The notes: a model not told the origin generated them from the letters alone. 42,091 nt of DNA from Lachnospiraceae bacterium (GCA_015057445.1 SVEI01000017.1:1-42091); one strand, 5' to 3'. Positions 1 to 8,103 are shown, counted from the first letter of the stretch. A program made the numbers and translations.

Positions 1-1
1 T

Positions 2-313
2 GATATACACAAATTTATAGTTATAGCAGAGCTTGTGACCAGTATTCTTATCACGGGTAGAGAAAAATCAGATGTGGACAAGCTTTTCACTAAGGAGAAT
101 AAGAAGCTTATGAAGACTCACCAGGCGCAGCCTTCAACTCACAGAGTTTGGTATGTGTATGAGCTACTTTACAATGGAGATAAGGAAAAGGCTGATAAGC
201 ATAGGAAGGATTTTGATAAGCTTGCTAAGAATTATCCTTATAAGACAGACTTGGAAAATGATATAGAGCTTATGGAATGTGCGCTTAAAATGTATGAGGT
301 TTCTGTTGCGTAA
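2..313 (+). CDS. 3' end of an unrecognised gene (partial)
   Basis: The reading frame is open to the left edge of the window, so the real start lies outside and only about 103 C-terminal residues are visible. A GTG at 35 could act as a start, but no ribosome site precedes it, so continuation beyond the edge is more likely. The visible part is hydrophilic and rich in lysine, with no membrane segment and a helical, charged second half that includes the residues ELLYNGDKEKADKHRKDF. I do not recognise the family. The next gene starts 33 bases downstream on the same strand, so the two may share a transcript. Confidence 0.6.
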   Translation, partial: DIHKFIVIAELVTSILITGREKSDVDKLFTKENKKLMKTHQAQPSTHRVWYVYELLYNGDKEKADKHRKDFDKLAKNYPYKTDLENDIELMECALKMYEVSVA

Positions 314-346
314 GATTTAAAAAACATATAGAATAGGAGAGAGAAA

Positions 347-526
347 ATGAGAGAATACAAAGTGGTTTATTTAAACAAGGGATTAAAATTTTCAAGGGAA
401 AAGGATTTAGCGGAGACACAGGAAACAATTAATGAATGTGCAGCAGAGGGTTGGATATTGCAACAGGTGGTATCACCTAATGACCTTGGCGGAGCTATGG
501 TAGGAATTTTTTATAAGGAAAACTAA
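347..526 (+). CDS. DUF4177 family small protein
   Basis: A 59-residue protein starting at ATG 347, preceded by a good ribosome site (AGGAGAGAG at about 335-343). The pattern is typical of DUF4177: an N-terminal strand MREYKVVYL, a central helix ending in a CAAEGW motif (ETINECAAEGWILQQV), and a closing Gly-rich turn and strand (GGAMVGIFYKE). DUF4177 proteins are short alpha/beta proteins of unknown function, common in Firmicutes. There is no membrane segment or signal peptide. The gene lies between an unknown upstream gene and an XRE regulator; an inverted repeat at 580-629 follows it and may end its transcript. Confidence 0.75.
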   Translation: MREYKVVYLNKGLKFSREKDLAETQETINECAAEGWILQQVVSPNDLGGAMVGIFYKEN

Positions 527-579
527 AAAACTATTAGATGAGTTAACGCAACAGTAATTTAAATAGAAACCAATCAGAG

Positions 580-629
580 TTGATGTAAACGAAAAGGAAG
601 TTTGTGAGATGACCTATCGTTTGCATCAA
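580..629 (+). terminator. Inverted repeat, possible weak terminator or operator
   Basis: Bases 580-591 (TTGATGTAAACG) and 618-629 (CGTTTGCATCAA) pair over 12 positions, with one G-U in RNA, around a 26-base loop. A T-rich stretch follows. It could end the DUF4177 transcript, or act as an operator for the XRE gene that starts about 55 bases later. The sequence does not decide between these. Confidence 0.4.
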
Positions 630-682
630 TTTTGGTGTTTATTTTATAAATTTCAACATAAAGATTGAAGGGAGACGATGGC

Positions 683-886
683 TTGCCATTAAAAAATCAT
701 TTAAAGGAATATAGAGCTAGGCTAGGTGTTAATCAGCAGGAGATGGGAGCTTTGGTTGATACATCTAGACAGACAATAAGTCAGATAGAAAGAGGAGATT
801 ATTCTCCCTCTGTCACCTTGGCACTTAAGATAGCTAAGGTGTGTGACGCAAGAGTAGAGGATATATTTCAGTACGAGGAGGAGTAG
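683..886 (+). CDS. Small XRE-family transcriptional regulator
   Basis: A 67-residue Cro/CI-type helix-turn-helix protein made of little more than the DNA-binding domain. The HTH core reads VNQQEMGALVDTSRQTISQIERG, followed by YSPSVTLALKIAKVCDARVEDIF, the usual ending of this single-domain family. I place the start at TTG 683, because AGGGAG at 669-674 sits 8 bases upstream; the in-frame TTG at 665 has no such site. It is followed after 5 bases by a DUF3169-type membrane protein. Regulator plus membrane protein is a recurring Firmicutes pairing in which the small XRE protein probably controls the pair; this is family knowledge and was not tested here. Confidence 0.85.
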   Translation: MPLKNHLKEYRARLGVNQQEMGALVDTSRQTISQIERGDYSPSVTLALKIAKVCDARVEDIFQYEEE

Positions 887-891
887 GATAA

Positions 892-1731
892 ATGAGTGAG
901 AATATGCAAGATAAGGTAAATGAAGCAAAAGAGAAGAAGTTGGCTAAGCGTAAGAAAGAGGATAAGAAGAAGTTGATAATTCTTCTTGTAGTAACAGCTT
1001 TATGTTCAGTGTTAGGCTATTTTGCGGGGGCGATAATTGGTAAGCTTCAAAAGGCGGGTTACGGTTTGCCTGAATTTACGGAAGAAGTTATAGGAAAAAT
1101 GTCCTTGATTATGCCTGTAGTATTTCTTTTATTAAATGTTATTCTTGCCATAGTTGGATATGCTTGTATCAGAAAAAGTAAGAAGGAATTTGAGCTTTGG
1201 GATGGTGAAGACGAGGATGTAGCAGAGAAGATGGAGAGTAGAGTAGCTTTCCCACTTTATATGTCCAGCTTGGTATTAATTATTAATATGTTTCTATTTT
1301 CCGTATGTGCAAATTTAGATATTAATTCAGAGCTTTCAGATAAGTGGGAGGATATATTAGGTATTGTACTCTTCAGCGTTTTCATATTATCCTATGTTGT
1401 TGTGGTTGTTGTACAGAAAAAAGCAATTGACTTTACTAAGGATATGAATCCTGAGAAGGAAGGCAGCATATTCGATGCAAAGTTTGTGAAAAAGTGGGAA
1501 AATAGCTGTGATGAGGCTCAGAAGCTACATATATACAAGGCTGGATATTCTAGCTATAAGGTTACAAGCAATGTTTGTATGATACTTTGGATAGTATGTC
1601 TAATAGCAGATTTATTTGGAAATGTGGGATTACTTCCTATGACTATGGTGTTTGTGATTTGGTTTGCTTCAACTATTGGGTACATAGTTGGTGGTGTTAA
1701 AGCTGAGAAGGAAAAAAATATAGGAGAATAG
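892..1731 (+). CDS. DUF3169-like multi-pass membrane protein
   Basis: A 279-residue membrane protein starting at ATG 892, with GGAGTAGG just upstream overlapping the stop of the XRE gene, so the two are probably translationally coupled. A lysine-rich cytoplasmic N-terminus (about residues 1-24) is followed by about six hydrophobic segments, near residues 25-50, 70-92, 118-140, 152-175, 228-245 and 247-268. The layout and XRE partner match DUF3169, whose function is unknown. No catalytic motif is visible. It may be a membrane factor for stress or antimicrobial response, but that is only suggested by similar pairs. A hairpin at 1754-1805 probably ends the unit. Confidence 0.7.
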   Translation: MSENMQDKVNEAKEKKLAKRKKEDKKKLIILLVVTALCSVLGYFAGAIIGKLQKAGYGLPEFTEEVIGKMSLIMPVVFLLLNVILAIVGYACIRKSKKEFELWDGEDEDVAEKMESRVAFPLYMSSLVLIINMFLFSVCANLDINSELSDKWEDILGIVLFSVFILSYVVVVVVQKKAIDFTKDMNPEKEGSIFDAKFVKKWENSCDEAQKLHIYKAGYSSYKVTSNVCMILWIVCLIADLFGNVGLLPMTMVFVIWFASTIGYIVGGVKAEKEKNIGE

Positions 1732-1753
1732 AAAGTTTCTTAGGTGTTATATG

Positions 1754-1805
1754 ATATGAGTCCTACAGTGGACATAGAGTGCTATGTTTGCTGTAGGGCT
1801 CATAT
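1754..1805 (+). terminator. Long hairpin after the XRE/DUF3169 pair
   Basis: The 15-base arms 1754-1768 and 1791-1805 pair throughout (one G-U), and a second six-base stem (ACATAG/CTATGT, 1772-1777 and 1782-1787) sits inside the loop. The T-run after it is poor, so termination is likely but not certain. Confidence 0.55.
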
Positions 1806-1998
1806 TACGTTAAAATACTGTGAAAAATTTTGGGAATGCAAATTATTTAATGATTTATTAACAAACTTGTGTTATATTTCGAATTGTGGGTATGAGCTTT
1901 GCGGGTAATTATATACACATTTTTAATATGTATAGATTTAAGCAAATTTTGCTTTGATGATTACCATATTATTTTTGATATAAATTCAGGAGGAAACC

Positions 1999-2706
1999 AT
2001 GAGTAGCGGTTACGTTAATTTTAGAGATGTATGTAAGACATATAAAAGTGGAGATGTAAAGGTTGAAGCTCTTAAGAATGCCAGCTTTTGGATAGGAAAG
2101 GGCGAGATTTGCGTTATAGTAGGACAGTCAGGTGCAGGTAAGACCACTTTGCTTAATATATTAGGTGGGATGGATAAGCTTACCTCGGGAGATGTATTTC
2201 TTGATGGAACAAATGTATCCAAGTTTAATAAGCGCCAGTTGGCCACTTATAGAAGACAAGATATCGGCTTCGTATTCCAGTTTTACAACCTGATTCCAAA
2301 CCTTACAGCTATAGAAAATATTGAGATTGCTTCCATGCTTTCTAAAAATCCTATGGATCCTGAAGAGGTACTTGAGTTAGTGGGTCTTAAGGAGAGAAGA
2401 AACAATTTCCCTGCCCAGCTATCAGGTGGAGAGCAGCAGAGAGTTTCAATAGCAAGAGCATTGGCGAAAAATCCTAAGCTTCTTCTCTGCGATGAGCCAA
2501 CAGGAGCCCTTGACTATGAGACAGGAAAGCAGATTTTGAAGCTACTACAAGATTGTAGTAGAAAGAATGGGATGACAGTTGTAATTATCACTCACAATTC
2601 TGCATTAACTGCTATGGCAGACAGAGTTATCAAGGTGAAAAACGGTAGCATTTCTTCGGTTAAGGTTAATGATAAGGTTACACCTATTGAGGAAATAGAG
2701 TGGTAG
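1999..2706 (+). CDS. ABC transporter ATP-binding protein, MacB/LolD type
   Basis: A 235-residue ABC ATPase that would power the FtsX-type permease encoded next to it. Visible motifs are Walker [10 protein letters not shown] (near residue 43), the Q-loop region [18 protein letters not shown], the signature [10 protein letters not shown], Walker [13 protein letters not shown] and the H-loop VVIITHN. The EQQR signature and the ENI block after the Q-loop are typical of MacB/LolD/YtrE ATPases, which drive mechanotransmission rather than classical import. The start ATG 1999 follows AGGAGG at 1988-1993. Length is normal. The substrate cannot be read from the ATPase; antimicrobial peptide resistance or lipoprotein/envelope functions are common for this class. 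Confidence 0.92.
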   Translation: MSSGYVNFRDVCKTYKSGDVKVEALKNASFWIGKGEICVIVGQSGAGKTTLLNILGGMDKLTSGDVFLDGTNVSKFNKRQLATYRRQDIGFVFQFYNLIPNLTAIENIEIASMLSKNPMDPEEVLELVGLKERRNNFPAQLSGGEQQRVSIARALAKNPKLLLCDEPTGALDYETGKQILKLLQDCSRKNGMTVVIITHNSALTAMADRVIKVKNGSISSVKVNDKVTPIEEIEW

Positions 2707-2836
2707 AATAAATTGCTCGGTTTTGGCAGATGGAAGAATTTGAATGATAAAATAAACTGCGCGATTTTGGCGAATAGAAGAAATTAAATGGAAGAATAAA
2801 ATGTGTGATGTTGCCAGATATAAGAAATTGAACAGT
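2705..2836 (+). repeat. Three degenerate 44-nt tandem repeats
   Basis: The intergenic stretch between the ABC ATPase and its permease is almost entirely three head-to-tail units of exactly 44 bases: 2705-2748, 2749-2792 and 2793-2836. Each runs AGAATAAA, then a G/C-mixed core ending TTTTGGC or GTTGCC, then AGA-GAAGAATT-like sequence. Aligned by eye, units 1 and 2 share about three quarters of their positions and unit 3 is more diverged. Because 44 is not a multiple of three and stops occur in the frames, this is not a coding repeat. Confidence 0.7.
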
Positions 2837-2851
2837 GATTAGGTGAGCAAG

Positions 2852-5509
2852 ATGAACAAAGCGTATTTAAAAAATATATTAAGAACAATTGGAAAAAGTA
2901 AGGGAAGATACTTTGCAATTATGGCAATTATTGCTCTTGGTGTAGGTTTTTTCTCTGGAATTAAGGTGACTAAACCTGCTATGATTGCCAGTGTAAATGG
3001 ATATTATCAGGATCATAATTTCTATGATTATAGGCTTCTTTCTACCTATGGTTTTACTGATGAAGAGGTGGAAAAAATGCAGGAATATCCTGAGGTGGTT
3101 ACTGCGGAAGGGGCATATTCTACAGACTTTTTATTCCTTTCAGCTGATGATAAGGAGGCAGCTCTTAAAGCCATGTCTCTGCCATCAGATATTAATACGG
3201 TAGAGCTAAAGGCTGGAAGGCTTCCGCAGGCTGATAACGAGTGTGTGTTAGATGCATCTAAAATAGACACTACCAGTTTTTCGGATGAACTTATAGGCAC
3301 AACCATAGTTATTGCGGATAGTAATTCTGATACCATAAAGGATAGCTTTAAATATGAGGAATATACAATTGTAGGACTAGTTTATTCTCCGCTATATATT
3401 AGCTTTGAGCGAGGGACTACCTCCCTTGGCAATGGTAAGCTGGAAGGATTTATGTACATTCCAAAGTCAGGCTTTGACCTTGAATATTACACAGAAATGT
3501 ATGCTAAGTGTCAGATGGATTATGATATCTATGAGGAAGACTACGAAGAATTAATAGAGAACTTAACACCTGATATAGAAGCGGAGCTTTTAAGTAATGC
3601 TACAGAACGATACAATGATTTGCTAGCTGATATAGAAGCAGAATATAATGAAGCGGTTGTTACCATTGAAAATGAAGTAACTGCCCAAGTAGAAGAAGAG
3701 TTTTACAACAGTCTTTATGCAAATGGTCTTAACGATGAAATGATTGACTATATGTTAACTGAAGGAACCTTAGAATATCCACAGGATGTCATAGATGAGA
3801 CCATAGAAGAATTGGTTAGTGAGATAGAATTGCCAGAGCTAGAGGAACCAGAGGTATTTGTTCTAGATAGAACAACCAACACCGGATATGTGTGCTATGA
3901 CAATGATACTAACATTGTAGATGGTTTGGCAAAGGTATTTCCAGTGTTCTTCTTCCTTATAGCAGCACTTGTGTGCTCTACAACTATGACCAGAATGATA
4001 GATGATGAGAGAGGTCAGATAGGTACATTAAGAGCGGTGGGGTATACTAACGCAGCAATTATATGGAAATATATGGTGTACTCAGGTAGTGCAGCTATAA
4101 TTGGATGCTTAGCAGGCTTCTTTGGGGGAAGCTATATTTTCCCGTATGTAATAGGTGAGGCATACAAAATGCTTTACGATTTTGGTAGAAGTGTGGAGTT
4201 TTATTTTGATCCTGTGCTTCTTATCATAACAATAATAGTATCCCTTATTTGTTCTGTAGGAACAACCTATCTAGCGTGTAGAAATGAGCTTCGTTGTATG
4301 CCGGCAGAGCTCATTAGACCTAAGGCTCCGGCAGCAGGTAAGAGAATTCTTATGGAGAGAATTACTCCTATATGGAAGCGTATGAAATTCCTACACAAGA
4401 TAACCACCAGAAATGTTTTTCGTTTTAAGAAGAGAATGATTATGATGGTTATGGGTATAGCTGGATGTACAGCCCTAGTTATGGCGGGCTTTGGTATCAA
4501 GGATTCTGTGTCTAACATTGCTGAATTTCAGTATGACGAGATAGAGGTCTACGATATGGAAGTGACCTTTAATGAGGGAATAACTGATGAGACAGTGTTA
4601 GAGGTTGAGGAAGTTTTAGGTGATGATGTATCTGTTATGAGTCCATTGCTTAAAACTACTGTAGAATATCATTCTGGAGATACGGTGAAAACTGTTTATA
4701 TCTGTGGTGCAAATAAGACAGATATGGAGTCTGTTATGAATTATAAGCTTGTAAGTGGTGACACGAAGTTTCCCGGCTACGGACAGATTATGCTTAGTGA
4801 TGGTATAGCAGATGCTGCAGGAGTTAAGGCAGGAGATACAATTACTCTTTCTAATGGTGACGGAAAAAATGTAACACTTGAGGTGTCAGCGGTTTACACT
4901 AACTATGTATGGCATTATGGATATGTTACACCTGATACCTATGCAGACTTCTTTGGAGAGGAATACAATGCTAATACTATTTACATTAATGTGACAGAGG
5001 ATGCTGATTCCTACGAGCTGGGTGCTGAGCTTTCAGAGCTTGATTCGGTATTAAATGTTACTGTAGTGGAAGAGGTTAAGAATATGATATCTAACACTAT
5101 GAAGATGCTTGATATGGTGGTATGGCTTGTTATAGGTTGTGCTGGAGCACTTGCATTTATAGTGTTGTTCAATCTTAGCAATATTAACATTACAGAACGT
5201 GTAAGAGAAATAGCAACCATAAAGGTCTTAGGCTTCTACCAGAGAGAAACAGGAGCCTATGTATTTAGAGAAAATCTTGTGCTTACATTTATGGGAATTA
5301 TAGTTGGTATTCCTTTGGGAGTACTCTTAAATGGATTTATTATATCCCAGATTAAGGTGGATATGTTTATAATTAAAGAGACCCTGTTCCCTATAAGCTA
5401 TGTGCTTACAGTGGTGCTTGTTTTCATCTTCCTTAAGCTTACAGACTGGGTTATGAGAGGTAAGATAGAGGGCATAGATATGGCGGAGTCCCTTAAGTCT
5501 ATAGAATAA
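2852..5509 (+). CDS. ABC transporter permease, FtsX-type (two FtsX domains)
   Basis: A large permease of about 885 residues that pairs with the upstream ATPase. An N-terminal membrane segment (about residues 20-45) is followed by a long extracytoplasmic region with an acidic, probably coiled-coil stretch (about 230-330). A first FtsX core of three to four membrane segments lies at about 360-480, then another membrane segment near 525-545 (MIMMVMGIAGCTALVMAGFG), a second extracytoplasmic domain, and a second FtsX core at about 750-880. This is the usual plan of fused MacB/YtrF-like permeases in Clostridia. I prefer ATG 2852, with AGGTGAG at 2841-2847, over GTG 2843. Substrate unknown. Confidence 0.88.
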   Translation: MNKAYLKNILRTIGKSKGRYFAIMAIIALGVGFFSGIKVTKPAMIASVNGYYQDHNFYDYRLLSTYGFTDEEVEKMQEYPEVVTAEGAYSTDFLFLSADDKEAALKAMSLPSDINTVELKAGRLPQADNECVLDASKIDTTSFSDELIGTTIVIADSNSDTIKDSFKYEEYTIVGLVYSPLYISFERGTTSLGNGKLEGFMYIPKSGFDLEYYTEMYAKCQMDYDIYEEDYEELIENLTPDIEAELLSNATERYNDLLADIEAEYNEAVVTIENEVTAQVEEEFYNSLYANGLNDEMIDYMLTEGTLEYPQDVIDETIEELVSEIELPELEEPEVFVLDRTTNTGYVCYDNDTNIVDGLAKVFPVFFFLIAALVCSTTMTRMIDDERGQIGTLRAVGYTNAAIIWKYMVYSGSAAIIGCLAGFFGGSYIFPYVIGEAYKMLYDFGRSVEFYFDPVLLIITIIVSLICSVGTTYLACRNELRCMPAELIRPKAPAAGKRILMERITPIWKRMKFLHKITTRNVFRFKKRMIMMVMGIAGCTALVMAGFGIKDSVSNIAEFQYDEIEVYDMEVTFNEGITDETVLEVEEVLGDDVSVMSPLLKTTVEYHSGDTVKTVYICGANKTDMESVMNYKLVSGDTKFPGYGQIMLSDGIADAAGVKAGDTITLSNGDGKNVTLEVSAVYTNYVWHYGYVTPDTYADFFGEEYNANTIYINVTEDADSYELGAELSELDSVLNVTVVEEVKNMISNTMKMLDMVVWLVIGCAGALAFIVLFNLSNINITERVREIATIKVLGFYQRETGAYVFRENLVLTFMGIIVGIPLGVLLNGFIISQIKVDMFIIKETLFPISYVLTVVLVFIFLKLTDWVMRGKIEGIDMAESLKSIE

Positions 5510-5567
5510 CTTTTTGGATGTGATTTGTCCGAATTAGAATTGCTTCTGTATAAAATAATAAAAATGA

Positions 5568-5639
5568 ATTAAAAATAATGTAATTATATTGACAGAACAT
5601 TAAAAATAATGTATGTTAGCTATTAAGCATTACGTAATG
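5568..5639 (+). promoter_or_regulatory. Promoter with direct-repeat and palindromic operator candidates
   Basis: TTGACA (5589-5594), a 17-base spacer and TATGTT (5612-5617) form a near-consensus housekeeping promoter for the 5701 gene. The 15-base sequence ATTAAAAATAATGTA occurs at 5568-5582 and again at 5599-5613, 31 bases apart (about three helical turns), one copy upstream of the -35 and one in the spacer. A perfect 12-base palindrome CATTACGTAATG lies at 5628-5639, just after the expected start site. Such an arrangement suggests control by one or two repressors. Confidence 0.65.
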
Positions 5640-5700
5640 ATTTTTAATTTATTATACATGACGATCGAATAAACAGAAGACATGAAAGGAAGTTGATATT

Positions 5701-5949
5701 ATGACAGACAGAGAAGTTTTAGACTTAGTGCTTGATAAGGTAACAGGCTTGGATGGTAAGGTAACAAGTTTGGAAAGTAAGGTAACCAATTTGGAAAATG
5801 ATGTGGCGACTATTAAAGAAGATGTCAGAGAAATCAAAGGTCAGATAGTGGAATTAAGAGATGCAGATAGAATGATTTTAAGCGAAGTGGAGAGAGTGCA
5901 TGAAATTTTAGACATTCACAAAGAAGATAAAACGGTTCATATTGCATAA
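5701..5949 (+). CDS. Small coiled-coil protein
   Basis: An 82-residue protein starting at ATG 5701 (AAGGAAG about 8 bases upstream). Residues 8-50 are a regular heptad series: DKVTGLD, GKVTSLE, SKVTNLE, NDVATIK, EDVREIK, GQIVELR. The first three are also recent 21-base DNA repeats (about 5737-5799). It has no signal peptide or membrane segment and would form a soluble parallel coiled coil. I do not recognise a specific family; short proteins of this kind occur in Clostridia near HTH genes. The next gene, an HTH protein, starts 68 bases downstream after an AT-rich 9-base inverted repeat (5962-5970/5975-5983). Confidence 0.65.
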   Translation: MTDREVLDLVLDKVTGLDGKVTSLESKVTNLENDVATIKEDVREIKGQIVELRDADRMILSEVERVHEILDIHKEDKTVHIA

Positions 5950-6017
5950 TTAACGAAATAATCTAAAATCAAAGGATTTTAGAGATTGCATATATTAATA
6001 CTCATGGAGGATTTCAT

Positions 6018-6320
6018 ATGTTTGCATATAAGATAGACGTACTAGATGAATTGAAGAAAAAAGGATACACCACATCCAAGATGCGTAATGAAAAGCTTCT
6101 CGGAGAGAATGCTATACAGTCTCTTAGAAGGAATGAGGTTGTGGGTATAATAGCGTTAGAGAAGATTTGTGGACTATTAGAGATGCAACCAGGAGATATA
6201 ATTTGCTATGAAAATGAGCAAGTAAGAGTTTTTGATATAGATAGGGGAAGAAATTATGGAAAACATGACAGCAAAAGCAGTGTGGAATCTAAAGAATTGG
6301 CTAAAGGAACAGGGCTTTGA
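6018..6320 (+). CDS. Small Cro/CI-type HTH protein
   Basis: A 100-residue protein starting at ATG 6018 behind GGAGGA. Residues 5-65 (IDVLDELKKKGYTTSKMR through EKICGLLEMQPGDIICY) match the short Cro/CI-type HTH family (HTH_26-like) that normally ends soon after the PGDII motif. The last 30 residues are low in structure and overlap the mini-ORF at 6256 in another frame, so the tail may be an extension caused by loss of an earlier stop. It may regulate its own cassette through the repeats at 5568-5639, which is an inference from position only. Confidence 0.7.
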   Translation: MFAYKIDVLDELKKKGYTTSKMRNEKLLGENAIQSLRRNEVVGIIALEKICGLLEMQPGDIICYENEQVRVFDIDRGRNYGKHDSKSSVESKELAKGTGL

Positions 6321-6363
6321 TGATGACAAATTTGTTGATAAAGGGTGTAAAGGCTTTTATTAG
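6256..6363 (+). CDS. Possible 35-residue protein overlapping the HTH gene
   Basis: ATG 6256 has a ribosome-site-like AGGGGAAG at 6244-6251 and opens a 35-residue frame, MENMTAKAVWNLKNWLKEQG followed by FDDDKFVDKGCKGFY. The first 28 residues look like a genuine amphipathic protein segment, but the last residues are encoded by the left arm of the terminator at 6341-6380. It therefore looks like a gene whose 3' part was replaced or deleted. It overlaps the HTH gene by 65 bases in a different frame. Confidence 0.4.
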   Translation: MENMTAKAVWNLKNWLKEQGFDDDKFVDKGCKGFY

Positions 6364-6381
6364 AGCCTTACACCTTTTTTC
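6341..6381 (+). terminator. Rho-independent terminator
   Basis: GGTGTAAAGGCT (6344-6355) pairs with AGCCTTACACC (6364-6374) with one bulged base, followed by a run of six T. It ends the small cassette and precedes the DAHP synthase promoter. Confidence 0.85.
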
Positions 6382-6410
6382 TTGAATTCGTGCAGATATA
6401 GGAGTATAAT
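6382..6410 (+). promoter_or_regulatory. Promoter of the DAHP synthase gene
   Basis: TTGAAT (6382-6387), 17 bases, TATAAT (6405-6410). It starts directly after the T-run of the preceding terminator and gives a leader of about 65 bases before ATG 6483. No tryptophan or T-box-like leader is apparent in that short stretch. Confidence 0.7.
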
Positions 6411-6482
6411 ATTTTTGTTCGCATTAAAACGAAATGGATATATTAGCAATATATAATTAAGACAAAATTGGAGGACATAAAA

Positions 6483-7511
6483 ATGGCATTGCATATGATC
6501 AAAAAGGTACCAGGACCACAGGAGATTAGAGAGGCATTTCCTATGGATAAGGAGCTACTTGATATAAAAGCAGCAAGAGATGCAGAAATTAAGAAGATAT
6601 TTACAGGAGAGTCAGATAAGTTTATAGCTATTATCGGCCCTTGTTCAGCTGACTATGAGGAATCAGTTCTTGATTATCTTAACAGACTTGCTAAGGTACA
6701 GGAGAAGGTTGATGAGAAGATTTTAATTATTCCAAGAATTTATACTAATAAGCCAAGAACTAACGGTTCAGGCTATAAGGGAATGCTTCACCAGCCAAAT
6801 CCAGAGGATAAGCCAGACTTCATCGAGGGTGTTAAGGCTATTAGAAAGATGCATATTAAGGCTATTAAGGAGACGCACCTTACAGCTGCAGATGAGATGC
6901 TTTACACAGATAACTGGCCATACCTTGAGGATATTCTCTCATACGTTGCAATTGGTGCAAGAAGTGTGGAGAATCAGGCTCACAGACTTACAGCCAGTGG
7001 TATGGATGTGCCGGTTGGTATGAAGAATCCTACAAGTGGAGATTACACAGTTATGCTTAATTCATGTGTTGCTGCACAGGCAAAGCACACTTTTCTTTTC
7101 TCCGGTTATGAGACAAAGACAGATGGTAACCCACTTGCACACTGTATACTTAGAGGTTCACTTAATAAGAGTGGACAGTCAATCGCTAATTACCACTATG
7201 AGGATTTAAAGCTTCTTGTGGATATGTACCAGAAGTTCAACCTTGTAAATCCAGCTTGTATCGTTGATGCTAACCACAACAATTCAGGCAAGAAATGGGA
7301 TGAGCAGCCACGTATAGTTAATGAGATTCTTCACTGCAGAAGACATTCTAATGATGTAAAGAACTTAGTTAAGGGTGTTATGGTAGAAAGCTACATCGAG
7401 GATGGTAATCAGCCTATCGGTGGTGGATGCTATGGTAAGTCAATCACTGATCCATGTCTTGGTTGGGATAAGACAGAGATGCTTCTTCTTGAGATGGCTG
7501 AGCAGTTGTAA
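6483..7511 (+). CDS. aroF: 3-deoxy-7-phosphoheptulonate (DAHP) synthase
   Basis: A 342-residue class I (AroF/AroG-type) DAHP synthase, which joins phosphoenolpyruvate and erythrose 4-phosphate in the first step of the shikimate pathway. Key motifs are IIGPCSADYE (near residue 50), PRIYTNKPRT and GYKGMLHQP for substrate binding, PVGMKNPTSGD, an LRG motif, VDANHNNSGKK and GVMVESYIEDGNQ. Metal ligands Cys (GPCS), His (VDANHNN), Glu (ESYIEDG) and Asp (ITDPCLGW) are all present. Length is typical, and no fused chorismate mutase or ACT domain is present. The start ATG 6483 follows GGAGG at 6470-6474. The gene has its own promoter and is not beside other aro genes. Which E. coli paralogue it matches best cannot be told. 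Confidence 0.95.
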   Translation: MALHMIKKVPGPQEIREAFPMDKELLDIKAARDAEIKKIFTGESDKFIAIIGPCSADYEESVLDYLNRLAKVQEKVDEKILIIPRIYTNKPRTNGSGYKGMLHQPNPEDKPDFIEGVKAIRKMHIKAIKETHLTAADEMLYTDNWPYLEDILSYVAIGARSVENQAHRLTASGMDVPVGMKNPTSGDYTVMLNSCVAAQAKHTFLFSGYETKTDGNPLAHCILRGSLNKSGQSIANYHYEDLKLLVDMYQKFNLVNPACIVDANHNNSGKKWDEQPRIVNEILHCRRHSNDVKNLVKGVMVESYIEDGNQPIGGGCYGKSITDPCLGWDKTEMLLLEMAEQL

Positions 7512-7636
7512 TCTATACAAAATGTAGGTTTTGCACAGTGAGTCAAATTATTGTTGTCGTATAATAATGTAGGTCTAATTGTGCTAATGATATTGGGTGT
7601 AAATGAGAAGTAGATAAGGTGGTTTGGAGGAAACGA

Positions 7637-8023
7637 ATGAACATATTTAGTATTCTGGTGCCTAAGCAGATGCTTACATATTTGAATGCAAATGATGCGG
7701 TTGATAAGGCAGTTGAATTTGTACTTGAGAGTGGTTATACAGCCGTACCAGTTATTGATGATGAGGGTAAATATGTAGCCATTGCAAGTGAAGGGGATTT
7801 TCTTAGACGAGTTATGGATGGTGGTAGAGAAAATCTGGCAAATTACAAGGTTAAGGATATAGTAAAACTAGACCCAGAAGGTGCGGTTTTAAATACTGCC
7901 AGTGAGGAAGAAATATATGAGAAGATTCTTGATAGAAATTTCCTTGCAGTAACTGATGACAGAGGTTGCTTCGTAGGAATAATTACAAGAAAGACAGTAA
8001 TCATGAAGCTACATAAAGACTAG
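7637..8023 (+). CDS. CBS-domain pair protein
   Basis: A 128-residue stand-alone protein consisting of two CBS domains (about residues 1-60 and 66-125). The repeated signatures are GYTAVPVIDDEGKYVAIASEGDFLRRV and RNFLAVTDDRGCFVGIITRKTV, with the usual G-x-x-(S/T)-x-x-D/R-x-(L/V) turn. CBS pairs bind adenine nucleotides (AMP, ATP, c-di-AMP) and sense energy state; no effector domain is fused. I chose ATG 7637 with GGAGG at 7626-7630 over GTG 7619. It probably belongs to the same transcript as the HAD phosphatase 80 bases downstream. Confidence 0.9.
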   Translation: MNIFSILVPKQMLTYLNANDAVDKAVEFVLESGYTAVPVIDDEGKYVAIASEGDFLRRVMDGGRENLANYKVKDIVKLDPEGAVLNTASEEEIYEKILDRNFLAVTDDRGCFVGIITRKTVIMKLHKD

Positions 8024-8103
8024 ATGTAAAGATAAGCCATGTGGAACTTGGGGGATCAAAATCCTTAGGAAAGCATGGCTTTAAAATTAATATAAGGAGT
8101 AAT

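Noticed and set aside
2705-2836. CRISPR array
   Set aside because: Units are directly adjacent with no spacers and are diverged; no Cas genes are present.
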